DNA of 64,000 nt. Source: an uncultured Flavihumibacter sp. GTDB lineage: Bacteria; Bacteroidota; Bacteroidia; Chitinophagales; Chitinophagaceae. The notes beneath the pieces are model-generated. The model searched no databases. It was not told where the DNA came from and worked only from the letters and a program-made list of their open reading frames with translations. Positions 8,844-19,317 of the stretch are shown one piece after another. Positions within the stretch are counted from its first letter, which is position 1. The number at the start of each line of letters is the position of its first letter. Location of the stretch: assembly GCA_902168105.1 (NCBI GenBank), contig CABHOY010000035.1:1-64000 (forward strand), written 5' to 3'. The position numbers were made by a program, and so were the translations under genes.

Positions 8844-10358
8844 TTAGTGTCTGAAATGACGGGTACCTGTCATTACCATTACCATTCCGTTCTGCTTACA
8901 GAATTCTACTGAGTCGTTATCTCTTACAGAACCACCGGGTTGGATCACAGTGGTGATGCCTTCTTCATGAGCGATACGTACACAATCGTCAAATGGGAAG
9001 AATGCGTCAGAAGCCATAGCAGCACCTTTCAGCTCAAAGCTGAACTGATTGGCCTTCGCTATTGCATGACGCAATGAATCGATACGGGAGGTCTGACCAC
9101 AACCTTTACCGATCAGTTGTTTATCTTTTACCAAAGCGATAGCGTTGGATTTCAGGTGCTTACATACGATATTGGCAAATTCGAGGTCTGCCTTCTCTTC
9201 GGCTGTTGCTGGTCTTGCACCGGCTTCGTTCCATTCCTGGAAGTTGCCTTTGTCATTTTCCTGCAGCAACACGCCATTCAGGACGTTCTTATATACATAA
9301 GGCGCTTTCACCGGTTGCAGCTGCTGCAACAGGATGCGGTTCTTCTTTGCCTGCAGTACGGTCAATGCATCAGCATCGAAGCCCGGAGCGATCAGGATTT
9401 CGAAGAAGATCTCGCTGATGGATTCAGCTGTAGCTTTGTCAATCACAACGTTTGTAACCAATACGCCGCCGAACGCGCTTTCTTTATCGCCAGCCAGTGC
9501 TGCGTCCCATGCAGCTTTCAATGTTGGGCGGCTTGCGATACCACATACGTTGGTATGTTTGATAACCGCGAAAGTCGTTTCGGTGAACTCCTGGATCAGC
9601 TGGCAGGCAGCGTCAACATCCACGAGGTTATTATAGGAAAGTTCTTTACCGTGCAGTTTGTTGAAGATCTCGGAGAGGTCACCATAGAACACGCCTTTTT
9701 GATGAGGGTTTTCTCCGTAACGCATTACCTGGCCCTGCGGAGCAGATACCTGGAAGTAAGCAGCCGGCTCATTGTTCAGGAAATACTGTGAAATTGCCAC
9801 ATCGTAATTAGCACATACCTCAAAGGCTTTTGCAGCAAACGCTCTACGGTCTTCCAAACTGGTAGCGCCACCATTGTCGGTCAGCACCTTTTCCAGGTCA
9901 GCATACTGATCTTTGGAGGCAACGATCACTACATCTTTGTAGTTCTTGGCTGCCGCCCTTATCAGGGATACACCGCCGATATCTATTTTCTCAATAATTG
10001 TCTGTTCTTCTTTGGTACTCTTTACTGTTTCCTCAAATGGATACAGATCTACGATCACCAGGTCCAGTTCAGGAATAGCATACTGTTGCAGCTGCTCAAG
10101 GTCCTGTGGATTGTCACGGCGGGCCAGGATGCCTCCGAATACCTTCGGATGTAATGTCTTTACACGTCCGCCCAGGATGGATGGATACGCTGTCAGGTCT
10201 TCCACTGCTACACACTTCACACCCAGGTCTTCAATGAATTTCTGGGTACCGCCAGTTGAGTAAATAGTCACTCCCTGTTCACCTAACTTTTTTACAATGT
10301 TCTCCAGGTTATCTTTATAGAAAACGGAGATCAACGCTGATTTAATTTGCTTTTGCAT
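8844..10358 (-). CDS. purH: Bifunctional AICAR transformylase / IMP cyclohydrolase
   Basis: The protein is 504 residues. It catalyses the last two steps of IMP synthesis. The N-terminal MGS-like IMP cyclohydrolase domain holds LISVFYKDNLENIVKKL, IYSTGGTQKFIEDLG and GGRVKTLHPKVFGGILARR. The C-terminal AICAR transformylase part holds LRYGENPHQKG-like MRYGENPHQKGVFYG, AFGGVLVTN, and the ending AFFPFDDCVRIAHEEG / GGSVRDNDSVEFC. The length is normal for the family. It starts 12 bases after comEC on the same strand, so the two may be cotranscribed, and a strong terminator follows. Confidence 0.96.
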   Translation of the reverse strand: MQKQIKSALISVFYKDNLENIVKKLGEQGVTIYSTGGTQKFIEDLGVKCVAVEDLTAYPSILGGRVKTLHPKVFGGILARRDNPQDLEQLQQYAIPELDLVIVDLYPFEETVKSTKEEQTIIEKIDIGGVSLIRAAAKNYKDVVIVASKDQYADLEKVLTDNGGATSLEDRRAFAAKAFEVCANYDVAISQYFLNNEPAAYFQVSAPQGQVMRYGENPHQKGVFYGDLSEIFNKLHGKELSYNNLVDVDAACQLIQEFTETTFAVIKHTNVCGIASRPTLKAAWDAALAGDKESAFGGVLVTNVVIDKATAESISEIFFEILIAPGFDADALTVLQAKKNRILLQQLQPVKAPYVYKNVLNGVLLQENDKGNFQEWNEAGARPATAEEKADLEFANIVCKHLKSNAIALVKDKQLIGKGCGQTSRIDSLRHAIAKANQFSFELKGAAMASDAFFPFDDCVRIAHEEGITTVIQPGGSVRDNDSVEFCKQNGMVMVMTGTRHFRH

Positions 10359-10370
10359 GTATGGAAATCA

Positions 10371-12464
10371 TTAGAAATTTACAACATAGGCTCCCTGATC
10401 CGGAACCGAAAAGAAGCGCAAAGTTAGCATGTAACAATCACTTTTCCACTGTTCAATATTCCGCAGCCTGCTGGAAGCGTCAAAAATATAGCAGCCCACA
10501 TCGAACATCTGTTCCAATTGTCTGATATCCACATGAGGATTATGTGACAGTAAAAGATAATCTGTCCGCAACTTTTTCTGCAGATCAATCCGCGGGAGCG
10601 TACTATCTACGATAACGAGACGCTTCTGGCCTATAGACAGCACACGTAAACCGCCCAATGTATCCCCGCCGGTCCGGCTAACAAGTCTCATTCGCCTCAC
10701 ACCATAAAAGTCATGGGCAGGCTGTATATAACGTTTGTATAAAAGTTCAGATAACAGCACTTCAGCATCGCCGGTAGTAGCTGCCTGACGCCCTGATATG
10801 GCGTCCACCACGGTATGTCCGGATATGTTATATACAACCAGTTTACGTTGGTTCCATTCATTTATCCGTGATACCATCGCTCCGATGCTCCATATAACAA
10901 GGCTTGTCAAAGCCACCAAAAAGCCTTTCCTCCATTGTTGCAGCCACCAAGCCAGTAAACCGGCTATACATGCATACCCGCAGATCAAGCCTCCGGTGTC
11001 CATACGAATACCGGTGATCAATGCTCCCGGTAAATGTGCTATCCAACTGATGCCGTTATTCATCCATTGAATCGTTATCTGCAATACAAGACCTGTGCTT
11101 TCCGCCAGGACCGGTGTCCTGCCCAACATCAATAACAGGATCTCACCATAAAGCACGACTGTCGATAACGGCACGGCCAGCATATTTGCAGGAAGAAAGA
11201 AAACAGGGAATTGACGAAAGTAGTAGAGGCATACCGGTAATGTCAATATCTGTGCGGACAATGTCAGCGCGATCATATCCCATAACTTATCGAACCATTT
11301 ACGACTGCTTTGCCACAGATAATACATCCTCCGGTAACAGATGATGATACTCAACACGGCCAGATACGACAACTGGAATCCCACATCCAACAACAATCGT
11401 GGCTCATAACATAATAACAGAAAGGCGGATGCCGCCAGTGAGTTGTATATGTTCGTGTAGCGGTCCAGCATAAATTTTCCGATTGTGATGAAAGTAAACA
11501 TAACGGTTGCACGCAATACAGATGCGGCGCCTCCTGTTAGTAATGTAAACGCCCATAACAACAATATGATAAGCGCTCCTTTCATATCCTCCGAATAGCG
11601 GTGCCGCGGCCACCACCGCAATATCCATAACAGTCCGCCATAGATCAGCGCCAGGTGCATTCCTGAAATAGCGATAATATGCACAATGCCTGTATCAGTA
11701 TACTCCTGCACTATATCCCGGTCCAGATCATAGCGGTAGCCGATCAGCAAAGCGGCTGCTAGTCCAGCTTCCCGGCCGCCAATGTATTGCTTTAATGTAT
11801 GCAGGCAATAGTTCCTGCATTGTAATATGGGCTGCATACTTCTGTTTTCTTCCTTTCCCTGCACGAGCCGCCACTCTCCTGTTCTCAGAAAAGCCTGCCG
11901 GTATATCTGCTGGGTCGCGCAATAACTCCGGTAATCAAAGCTTCCGAGATTACCACTGTATTGAACTGGTGTAACCCGCGACGATATCAGTAAGCGGTCA
12001 CCATATTCCAATCCGGCAGCGGCACTGTCTTTAGTAAGGTATACTAACAATTTTCCCTTCGCTGGTATTCGTGTGTTATGACGCATAATACTGCGTACCT
12101 GAACAACTGTTTTGTACGACCTGACCCTTTCCTGTAATGGCTCATTAACAGTTGCTATTAAGAGGTCTCCAGGCTTCGCCTGGCCATCAAAATAATAGCT
12201 GTCATGACGGGTATCCGATTGATACACCAACAGCCCGCCGCCACATATAACCAGTAGCTGCAACGCTATGCCGCGCATCCAGCCATATTGATAATGCGTA
12301 CGAAGCGGCAGCCTTTTAAAAATGAGCAACGCCATTCCCGGCAAAGCCGCTGCAGCCAAAAGTATCAGTGGATTAACCGGTATATATAACTGTAGAAATA
12401 TGCCGGCAGATAAGGATAAAATCAGGCGCAGAAATGGCGCGCGCTTAAAAAAGGTAACAAACAT
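10371..12464 (-). CDS. comEC: ComEC/Rec2-family competence membrane protein
   Basis: About 697 residues from the ATG at 12464; the frame extends to a TTG at 12491. Several hydrophobic segments are seen at the N-terminus, then a DUF4131-like beta domain (VQVRSIMRHNTRIPAKGKLLVYL). The polytopic Competence domain follows, with the signature GLAAALLIGYRYDLD and DTGIVHIIAISGMHLALI. ComEC forms the channel for single-stranded DNA uptake. The C-terminal ~200 residues contain no HxHxDH metallo-beta-lactamase motif, so the nuclease-like domain found in many ComEC proteins appears degenerate. purH follows after 12 bases. Confidence 0.85.
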   Translation of the reverse strand: MFVTFFKRAPFLRLILSLSAGIFLQLYIPVNPLILLAAAALPGMALLIFKRLPLRTHYQYGWMRGIALQLLVICGGGLLVYQSDTRHDSYYFDGQAKPGDLLIATVNEPLQERVRSYKTVVQVRSIMRHNTRIPAKGKLLVYLTKDSAAAGLEYGDRLLISSRVTPVQYSGNLGSFDYRSYCATQQIYRQAFLRTGEWRLVQGKEENRSMQPILQCRNYCLHTLKQYIGGREAGLAAALLIGYRYDLDRDIVQEYTDTGIVHIIAISGMHLALIYGGLLWILRWWPRHRYSEDMKGALIILLLWAFTLLTGGAASVLRATVMFTFITIGKFMLDRYTNIYNSLAASAFLLLCYEPRLLLDVGFQLSYLAVLSIIICYRRMYYLWQSSRKWFDKLWDMIALTLSAQILTLPVCLYYFRQFPVFFLPANMLAVPLSTVVLYGEILLLMLGRTPVLAESTGLVLQITIQWMNNGISWIAHLPGALITGIRMDTGGLICGYACIAGLLAWWLQQWRKGFLVALTSLVIWSIGAMVSRINEWNQRKLVVYNISGHTVVDAISGRQAATTGDAEVLLSELLYKRYIQPAHDFYGVRRMRLVSRTGGDTLGGLRVLSIGQKRLVIVDSTLPRIDLQKKLRTDYLLLSHNPHVDIRQLEQMFDVGCYIFDASSRLRNIEQWKSDCYMLTLRFFSVPDQGAYVVNF

Positions 12465-12976
12465 GACAACTTTTATGGTTAACGAGTTCAAGTAATGAAA
12501 GTAAATCTTTCACACATAAAATATCTTTTTAAGGTATCATAAATATCCACCCCCTTGATAAGTTTATTGAACGAAAAATATTTTTACAATAGGATGCTTT
12601 TTACATATTCATAAAATATAATAATTGTTAATTAGCTGTTTTTCAATATATAAATAAATTATATAATTCCACATCTGTTATTGATTAGTTAACATCTTTT
12701 TAATATTTAATATTTATAGTAAACTGCATTACCGGTCACGCTATTTATTCACATAAATAGTCGTGTCTTTAATGGTTATTTTGAGGGAAAAGAAAGAGCC
12801 TGATCTTCATCAGGCTCTGATTATTTTAAGACGTGACCAATACTACTTCAAGGCAATTACGATAAACCTTCGTTACCACTCCGCAGCTGATCCTAACCGC
12901 TATCACTTTGTCTGCTTCATTACACAGGAAAAGATATAAATTAGTAAATACTCTTCAACTGCTTAACACCAACAAA
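12465..12976. other. AT-rich divergent region with two hairpins
   Basis: This gap of about 510 bases separates comEC and the tricorn-like gene. No coding region is convincing. Two clean hairpins sit close together: CTATTTAT / ATAAATAG at 12741-12760 (flanked by CACG / CGTG) and a 10-bp stem at 12795-12818. No TAnnTTTG box was found in front of the tricorn gene. Confidence 0.5.
12795..12818. terminator. Hairpin, terminator-like, with no obvious gene upstream
   Basis: AGAGCCTGAT and its exact complement form a 10-bp stem with loop CTTC. The plus-strand tail is ATTATTTTAAG and the minus-strand tail is TTTCTTTTCC, so either direction has only a moderate T tract. No gene ends here on either strand. 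Confidence 0.45.
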
Positions 12977-15900
12977 ATGCGAAGAAAGCCTATTACCCTG
13001 CTTATGCTGACAGGTCTTGCCTGCTTTACAGCTAAGGCACAAACAACAGAAACCCTGTTACTGCGTTCCCCTTCTATCGGCCAACACCAGATTGCTTTTA
13101 ACTATGCCGGCGACATCTGGACAACAGATGAAAACGGACTACATCCACAGCGTATTACCGTCAATCCGGATGTAGAACTGGAACCCATGATATCGCCTGA
13201 TGGCAAATGGATCGCTTTCAGCGGTAACTATGAAGGAAACGTCGATGTCTATGTAGTGCCTGTTAATGGTGGGACTCCCCGCCGTATCACTTATCATCCT
13301 GATGCTGATATTGTACGCGGATGGCATGGTAACGACAAGATCATTTTTGCATCAACGCGCTTTTCTTTCACACCGCGCTTCCAGCAACTATTTGAAACTA
13401 GCATAGAGGGCGGCGGCATGCCTGTACAACTGAAAATGCCAGAAGCCCATCAGGGAAATATCTCTCCTGATGGAAAATACATTGCATACATCAAGAACCC
13501 TGATCCGACAGAAAGAGCGGGTGTTTACCGTCCCTTCAAGCATTACAGAGGCGGTAATATGCCACGTGTCTGGATATTCGATAACCAGACAAATGCTGTG
13601 ACAGAGATCCCCGATGCTGGCGCCAACAATATCCGCCCTGTATGGTTAGGCAATGATGTATACTTCCTGAGTGATCGCAATGGTACTATGAATATTTTCA
13701 GATATGCTGTATCCACACAGGCTGTTACGCAGATAACCAGTCATAAAGATTATGATGTGAAGACATTGTTCTCTGACGGTAAAACACTCGTATATGAGCA
13801 AGGTGGCCGCGTTAATAAACTGGATGTTGCAACCGGCAAAAGCACAGCTCTTAATATCAGCTTGCAGGCCGATCTACCTTACAAACGTCCTCATTATGTT
13901 AACGCCAGCCTTAATACTCTTGGCAGCATCAGCCTCTCTCCTACCGGCGTTCGCGCTGTTGTTCAGTTCAGAGGAGATATACTAACGCTGCCGCTTGATA
14001 AGGGCGATATGCGTAATCTTACCGCTACAACAAGTGTTCACGAACGTACTCCGGCATGGTCGCCGGATGGTAAGTCTATTGCCTACTTCTCTGACGCCAG
14101 TGGTGAATATGCCTTACATATCCGTGATCAGAAGGCAGAGAAGCCGGCTGTGATCATTCCGCTGGAACCAAGCTTCTACTATAGTCCTGTCTGGTCGCCG
14201 GACAATAAGAAGATCGTATTCCGCGACAAGCGCCTGCGCCTTTTATATGTAGATGTTGACAGCAAGAAGGTTTCACAGATAGATGAAGATACTTACGACA
14301 GGCCTGACCAGACCTTCAACTCCAACTGGAGCCCTGATTCCCGTTGGATCACCTATAGCAAAAGGTTGCCAAACAGCCTTACGGCGGTATTCCTGTATAA
14401 CGTTGCTGATAAGAAGAGCTATCAACTCACCGATGGCCGTAGTGAGGCGAATGAACCCGTATTCAGCAAGGATGGAAAATACCTGTTCTTCTACGCCAGC
14501 ACCAATTATGCCCAGAATACGGGCTGGCTGGATATGACATCTTACGAGCGGAATACTTTGAGCAACATCTACGCAGTAGTACTGGCCAACAATGCGCCCT
14601 CTCCTCTCGCTCCTGAAAGCGATGATGAACAGGAGAAAAAGGAAAATGCCGCAAAAGATACTTCCAAACAAACACGTATTGACCTTGAAAATATCGACCA
14701 ACGTATAGTAGCGCTGCCAGTACCGGCGCAAAGTTACAGACAGCTTAATGGCTATGTAAATGGCAAGCTGTTATACCGTTCTGATAATACGCTTTACAGC
14801 TATGACATCGCGAAGCGCAAAAGCGATGTGCTCCTGGCAGGTATCAATGGATACACCGTGAGCCAGAACGGTGAGAAGCTGTTGTATGTAACAGCCACTG
14901 CAGCCGGTATTGTGGGTACAGCCAGCAAATCAAATGTAGGCGAGGGCACATTGAATATTGCCAACCTCCGTACCCTGGTAGATCCGACAGCTGAATGGTC
15001 CCAGATGTTTGATGAATTGTGGCGTATAGAGCGTGATTTCTTTTATGTAGATAATATGCATGGTGCTGACTGGAAGGCCGTAAAAAAGAAGTATCAGCGC
15101 TTCCTGCCTTATGTTGGTCATAGGGAAGACCTCAATTATCTCTTCAATGAGATGATGGGAGAACTGGTAATAGGGCACAACTACGTTGGACAGGGAGATG
15201 CGCCCACTCCTATTAGGGAATCGGTAGGCTTACTCGGTGCAGACTATAGTATTGAGAACGGGCATTTCCGCTTCAAGAAGATCTATTCCGGATTGAACTG
15301 GAATCCACAGTTCCAGTCCCCGCTTACACAGCCAGGCGTCAATGTTAAAGAAGGCGATTATCTGCTGGCCGTGAATGGCGTACCGCTGGACGGAAAGGCG
15401 AATGTCTACAGCCTGTTCCAGGCCACCGCCGGGAAGCAGGTGCGTATATTGGTGAACCAACAGCCGGATATGACCGGTGCGAAGGAATTTACGGTGGTGC
15501 CGGTCACTAATGAGGTGATGTTGCGTAATATGAACTGGGTAGAGGGCAACCGTAAAAAGGTTGATCAGCTGAGTAATGGGAAACTGGCTTATATCTATAT
15601 GCCTAATACCGGAGGCGATGGTTATACCTATTTCAACCGTTATTATTTCTCCCAGCTGGATAAAAAAGGGGTGATCATAGATGAGCGTTTTAACGGCGGA
15701 GGATCTGCCGCAGACTACGTAATAGACCTGCTGAACCGTGACCTCCTGAACTACTGGGGTACCCGTGAAGGTCAGCCTATGACAACTCCGGGCAACGCGA
15801 TATTCGGTCCGAAGGCGATGATCACAAACGGCTATGCCGGCTCCGGCGGCGATCTTATGCCTTTCATGTTCCACGAAAAGAACCTTGGACCATTGGTAGG

Positions 15901-16177
15901 AACTACTACTATGGGCATCCTGGTGGGCATCTACAATTATCCACAGCTGATGGATGGTGGTTCAGTGACTGCGCCGCGACTGGGCATCTTCAGTAAAGAC
16001 GGCAAATGGATCATTGAAAATAAGGGTGTAACTCCTGATGTACAGGTGGAAATGACCCCGGCTGAAGTTATTGCTGGTAAAGATCCGCAGCTTGAAAAGA
16101 CGGTAGAGCTATTGATGAACAGCTTAAAGGAAACACCGGCTGTGAGAAAGCCTGTAGGTCCTGTACGGGCAGAGTAG
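12977..16177 (+). CDS. Tricorn-type S41 family protease
   Basis: 1066 residues from the ATG at 12977, which begins a clear signal peptide ending AKAQ; the frame stays open further upstream. The order is WD40/PD40-like beta-propeller repeats (ISPDGKWIAFSGNYEGNVDVYVVPVNG, WSPDGKSIAYFSD and others, to about residue 600), a tricorn C1-like segment (WSQMFDELWRIERDFFYVDNMHGADW), a PDZ domain (about 790-880) and the S41 serine protease core. The core contains GYAGSGGDLMPF, where the Ser is the presumed nucleophile. It probably degrades peptides in the periplasm or at the envelope. It ends in a palindromic terminator shared with carB. Confidence 0.88.
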   Translation: MRRKPITLLMLTGLACFTAKAQTTETLLLRSPSIGQHQIAFNYAGDIWTTDENGLHPQRITVNPDVELEPMISPDGKWIAFSGNYEGNVDVYVVPVNGGTPRRITYHPDADIVRGWHGNDKIIFASTRFSFTPRFQQLFETSIEGGGMPVQLKMPEAHQGNISPDGKYIAYIKNPDPTERAGVYRPFKHYRGGNMPRVWIFDNQTNAVTEIPDAGANNIRPVWLGNDVYFLSDRNGTMNIFRYAVSTQAVTQITSHKDYDVKTLFSDGKTLVYEQGGRVNKLDVATGKSTALNISLQADLPYKRPHYVNASLNTLGSISLSPTGVRAVVQFRGDILTLPLDKGDMRNLTATTSVHERTPAWSPDGKSIAYFSDASGEYALHIRDQKAEKPAVIIPLEPSFYYSPVWSPDNKKIVFRDKRLRLLYVDVDSKKVSQIDEDTYDRPDQTFNSNWSPDSRWITYSKRLPNSLTAVFLYNVADKKSYQLTDGRSEANEPVFSKDGKYLFFYASTNYAQNTGWLDMTSYERNTLSNIYAVVLANNAPSPLAPESDDEQEKKENAAKDTSKQTRIDLENIDQRIVALPVPAQSYRQLNGYVNGKLLYRSDNTLYSYDIAKRKSDVLLAGINGYTVSQNGEKLLYVTATAAGIVGTASKSNVGEGTLNIANLRTLVDPTAEWSQMFDELWRIERDFFYVDNMHGADWKAVKKKYQRFLPYVGHREDLNYLFNEMMGELVIGHNYVGQGDAPTPIRESVGLLGADYSIENGHFRFKKIYSGLNWNPQFQSPLTQPGVNVKEGDYLLAVNGVPLDGKANVYSLFQATAGKQVRILVNQQPDMTGAKEFTVVPVTNEVMLRNMNWVEGNRKKVDQLSNGKLAYIYMPNTGGDGYTYFNRYYFSQLDKKGVIIDERFNGGGSAADYVIDLLNRDLLNYWGTREGQPMTTPGNAIFGPKAMITNGYAGSGGDLMPFMFHEKNLGPLVGTTTMGILVGIYNYPQLMDGGSVTAPRLGIFSKDGKWIIENKGVTPDVQVEMTPAEVIAGKDPQLEKTVELLMNSLKETPAVRKPVGPVRAE

Positions 16178-16268
16178 CCGGATGATGTTATTTTAACATC
16201 AGGGGATCAAGCACTCCCCTATCAGGCGAAAACCATTGATAGACATGAAGTAAGCATGCTGTATACAT

Positions 16269-16312
16269 GGACTTGAGGCGGACTTGAGGCGGACTTGAGG
16301 TGGACTTGATGC
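16269..16312. repeat. Four tandem copies of an 11-bp unit
   Basis: GGACTTGAGGC is repeated at 16269, 16280, 16291 (last base T) and 16302 (GGACTTGATGC). The copies are head to tail between the tricorn-like gene and carB. The unit is not a multiple of three and lies outside any gene. Eleven bases is about one helical turn. Confidence 0.9.
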
Positions 16313-16340
16313 AGACATGACAGGGATAATATAATATGAT

Positions 16341-16374
16341 AAGAGGGCGTATCAGTTAACTGATACGCCCTCTT
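16341..16374. terminator. Bidirectional terminator (perfect 34-bp palindrome)
   Basis: AAGAGGGCGTATCAGTT is followed directly by its exact reverse complement. It sits between the convergent tricorn-like gene and carB and has A/T tails on both sides, so it can serve both genes. Confidence 0.85.
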
Positions 16375-16398
16375 TAGTATGATAAATCAGGTTACCCC

Positions 16399-19215
16399 TT
16401 ATTTACTCAAATACATGCTCTTCTCTTTATACAAAGTCCTGAAGTATGGGTCCCTGAGATCTTTGATGAAACGGATCGCTTCACCGGTAGATTTCATTTC
16501 AGGGCCGAGCTCTTTATTCACGCCCGGGAATTTGTTAAAGGAGAATACCGGTTCCTTGATGGCAAAACCGTCCAGTTTCTTCTCGATAACGAAATCGGTC
16601 AGTTTATTAACACCCAGCATAACTTTGGTAGCAATGTTCAGGTAAGGCACCTGGTATGCTTTCGCGATGAACGGTGTAGTACGGGAAGCACGTGGGTTAG
16701 CTTCGATCACGTATACATTTCCACCCTTGATAGCGAACTGGATGTTGATCAGACCACGGATGTCCAGTGCGCGGGCGATCTTCTCTGCATAATACTCCAT
16801 GGTGGTTACTTCCAACGGGCTCAGATTAAACGCAGGCAATACCGCGTTACTGTCGCCACTATGGATACCAGCTGGTTCGATGTGTTCCATCACACCCATT
16901 ACATGGAAGTTCTCACCGTCGAAGATACCGTCGATCTCTGCCTCCTGGCAACGGTCCAGGAAGTGGTCGATCAGGATCTTATTACCCGGAAGGTGCTTCA
17001 GCAAGCTGAGTACAGATGCTTCAAGTTCTTCTTCGTTGATAACGATACGCATACGCTGACCACCCAATACATAAGATGGGCGTACCAGAACAGGATAACC
17101 TACTTCTTTGGCTACTTCTATTGCTTCATCTGTATTGTAGGCAGTACCGTAGTTTGGATAAGGAATTTTCAGTTCTTTCAGCAGATCGGAGAAACGGCCA
17201 CGGTCTTCAGCGATGTCCATGTTATCGAAGGAAGTACCGATGATCTTAATTCCTTTTTCTTCCAGGCGTTTAGCCAGCTTCAGTGCTGTTTGTCCACCCA
17301 GCTGAACGATCACACCTTCTGGTTTTTCCAGTTCGATGATTTCCCAGAGGTGCTCCCAGAATACCGGCTCGAAGTACAGCTTGTTGGCCATGTCGAAGTC
17401 GGTAGATACTGTTTCAGGGTTACAGTTCACCATGATAGCGTCAAACCCTGCTTCCTGGATAGCCTGCAAACCGTGCGTACAACAGTAGTCGAACTCGATA
17501 CCCTGACCGATACGGTTAGGACCGGAGCCCAGTACTATTATTTTCTTCTTGTCGGAAGGCTTGCTTTCATTTACGGTATCGAAGGCAGAGTAGAAGTATG
17601 GAGTGATCGCTTCAAATTCAGCACTACAGGTATCTACCATCTTGTAAGTACGGGTGATGCCGAGTGCTTTACGTTTCTCATATACTTCGTGTTCTTCACA
17701 ATTGCCAAACAGGTGTACCAGCTGCATATCGGAGAAGCCCATTTTCTTGGCGTCGCTCAACATTTGCTGCGGTATAGATTCGAGATCATGTTCTGCCAGC
17801 TGCTTTTCCATGTTCACGATATCGTTCACCTGGTTCAGGAACCACTTGTCGATATAGGTCATCTGGTGGATGTGTTTCACAGAAACACCTTCCATCAGGG
17901 CGTCCTTGATACGGAAGATACGGTCCCAGGTAGGCGTCTTCAGTCTTTCCAGCAGTTGTTCGCTCTTCATAGCGGACTTACCGTAGTAACCGAGGCCTAA
18001 GGCGTCGTTTTCCAGGCTCTGGCAGGCTTTCTGCAGCGCTTCAGGGAAGGTACGGCCGATAGCCATTACCTCGCCTACTGACTTCATCTGCAGTCCCAGG
18101 GTCTGGTCAGCACCTTTAAATTTATCGAAGTTCCAGCGCGGCATCTTTACGATAACGTAATCCAGCGCAGGTTCAAAGAAAGCGGAGGTAGTTCTGGTGA
18201 TCTGGTTTTCCAGTTCATCCAGTGTATAACCGATAGCCAGTTTCGCAGCGATCTTTGCGATAGGGTAACCGGTAGCTTTGGAAGCCAGTGCGGAAGAGCG
18301 GCTTACGCGAGGGTTGATCTCGATAGCGATCAGCTCTTCATTTTCTGGGTTCAATGAGAACTGTACGTTACAACCACCGGCAAAGTTACCGAGGTCACGC
18401 ATCATCATCTGTGCCTTGTTACGCATGTCCTGGAAAGCGGTATCGCTCAAGGTCATGGCCGGCGCCACTGTGATAGAGTCACCGGTATGGACACCCATAG
18501 GGTCCAGGTTCTCTACAGTACAGATGATCACCACGTTGTCATTGCTGTCACGCAGTAGTTCAAGTTCGAATTCTTTCCATCCCAGCACGGCTTTTTCAAC
18601 CAGTACCTCATGGATAGGAGATGCCTGTAAACCGCGCTGCAGTGCTTCGTCCAGTTCATCCTTGCTGTGCACGAAACCACCACCGGTACCACCCAGGGTG
18701 AAGGAAGGACGGATCACCAGCGGGAATCCTATTTCCTGTGCAAATTCCTTTCCTTCCAGGAAAGAGTTGGCGGTTCTGGCCGGAGCTACAGGTACACCCA
18801 GTCGGATCATCCACTGACGGAACTGCTCACGGTCTTCGGCTTTGTCGATGGCCTTGATGTCCACACCGATCAGTCGAACATTGTATTTCTGCCATATTCC
18901 CAGCTCGTCCACCTCTTTACAAAGGTTCAGTGCTGTTTGTCCGCCCATGGTAGGCAGTACGGCGTCAATCTGCTGTTCTTCCAGTATCTGTTCTATACTT
19001 TCCACCGTTAACGGCAACAGGTACACCTTATCGGCCATCATAGGGTCAGTCATGATAGTAGCCGGATTGGAATTGATCAGTACTACCCTGATACCCTCCT
19101 CGCGCAACGAACGGGCTGCCTGGGAGCCTGAATAGTCAAATTCACAAGCCTGACCAATAATAATAGGACCGGAACCAATAATAAGAACAGATTTGATAGA
19201 AGAATCTTTCGGCAT
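16399..19215 (-). CDS. carB: Carbamoyl-phosphate synthase large subunit, short form
   Basis: The protein is 938 residues. It makes carbamoyl phosphate for pyrimidines and arginine from bicarbonate, ATP and glutamine-derived ammonia. Two ATP-grasp halves are visible, each opening with a Rossmann-like start ([20 protein letters not shown] and [20 protein letters not shown]) and carrying [13 protein letters not shown] / [10 protein letters not shown] and [19 protein letters not shown] / [17 protein letters not shown]. The protein stops soon after [10 protein letters not shown], so the C-terminal MGS-like allosteric domain (about 130 residues in E. coli) is absent. carA is not adjacent. A full promoter lies at 19285-19317. 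Confidence 0.95.
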   Translation of the reverse strand: MPKDSSIKSVLIIGSGPIIIGQACEFDYSGSQAARSLREEGIRVVLINSNPATIMTDPMMADKVYLLPLTVESIEQILEEQQIDAVLPTMGGQTALNLCKEVDELGIWQKYNVRLIGVDIKAIDKAEDREQFRQWMIRLGVPVAPARTANSFLEGKEFAQEIGFPLVIRPSFTLGGTGGGFVHSKDELDEALQRGLQASPIHEVLVEKAVLGWKEFELELLRDSNDNVVIICTVENLDPMGVHTGDSITVAPAMTLSDTAFQDMRNKAQMMMRDLGNFAGGCNVQFSLNPENEELIAIEINPRVSRSSALASKATGYPIAKIAAKLAIGYTLDELENQITRTTSAFFEPALDYVIVKMPRWNFDKFKGADQTLGLQMKSVGEVMAIGRTFPEALQKACQSLENDALGLGYYGKSAMKSEQLLERLKTPTWDRIFRIKDALMEGVSVKHIHQMTYIDKWFLNQVNDIVNMEKQLAEHDLESIPQQMLSDAKKMGFSDMQLVHLFGNCEEHEVYEKRKALGITRTYKMVDTCSAEFEAITPYFYSAFDTVNESKPSDKKKIIVLGSGPNRIGQGIEFDYCCTHGLQAIQEAGFDAIMVNCNPETVSTDFDMANKLYFEPVFWEHLWEIIELEKPEGVIVQLGGQTALKLAKRLEEKGIKIIGTSFDNMDIAEDRGRFSDLLKELKIPYPNYGTAYNTDEAIEVAKEVGYPVLVRPSYVLGGQRMRIVINEEELEASVLSLLKHLPGNKILIDHFLDRCQEAEIDGIFDGENFHVMGVMEHIEPAGIHSGDSNAVLPAFNLSPLEVTTMEYYAEKIARALDIRGLINIQFAIKGGNVYVIEANPRASRTTPFIAKAYQVPYLNIATKVMLGVNKLTDFVIEKKLDGFAIKEPVFSFNKFPGVNKELGPEMKSTGEAIRFIKDLRDPYFRTLYKEKSMYLSK

Positions 19216-19284
19216 TTGCGTATTCTATTGAAAAATTTAAAACCTTACTGATTTTAATACCATTCACCAGACAAAAAAATCGTG

Positions 19285-19317
19285 CAAAATTAAGGGTTTC
19301 AAAATTTATTGTTACAA
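19285..19317 (-). promoter_or_regulatory. Promoter of carB
   Basis: On the minus strand a TTG at 19317-19315, a 22-base spacer and TAATTTTG at 19292-19285 match the Bacteroidota TTG-N19-23-TAnnTTTG promoter. Transcription would start near 19278, about 63 bases before carB. Confidence 0.6.

Noticed and set aside
9117..9791. A 224-codon open frame on the plus strand across purH
   Set aside because: It is antisense to a well-conserved enzyme gene and has no recognisable domain.
15230..15874. A 214-codon open frame on the minus strand within the tricorn-like gene
   Set aside because: It is the reverse of the conserved protease domain and has no independent signal.
16269..16312. Possible CRISPR array
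   Set aside because: The 11-bp units are directly abutting with no spacers and no cas genes are nearby.
16861..18000. A 379-codon open frame on the plus strand across carB
   Set aside because: It lies wholly antisense to the conserved carB coding sequence, has a composition unlike a real protein and has no motif. It is an artefact of codon use.
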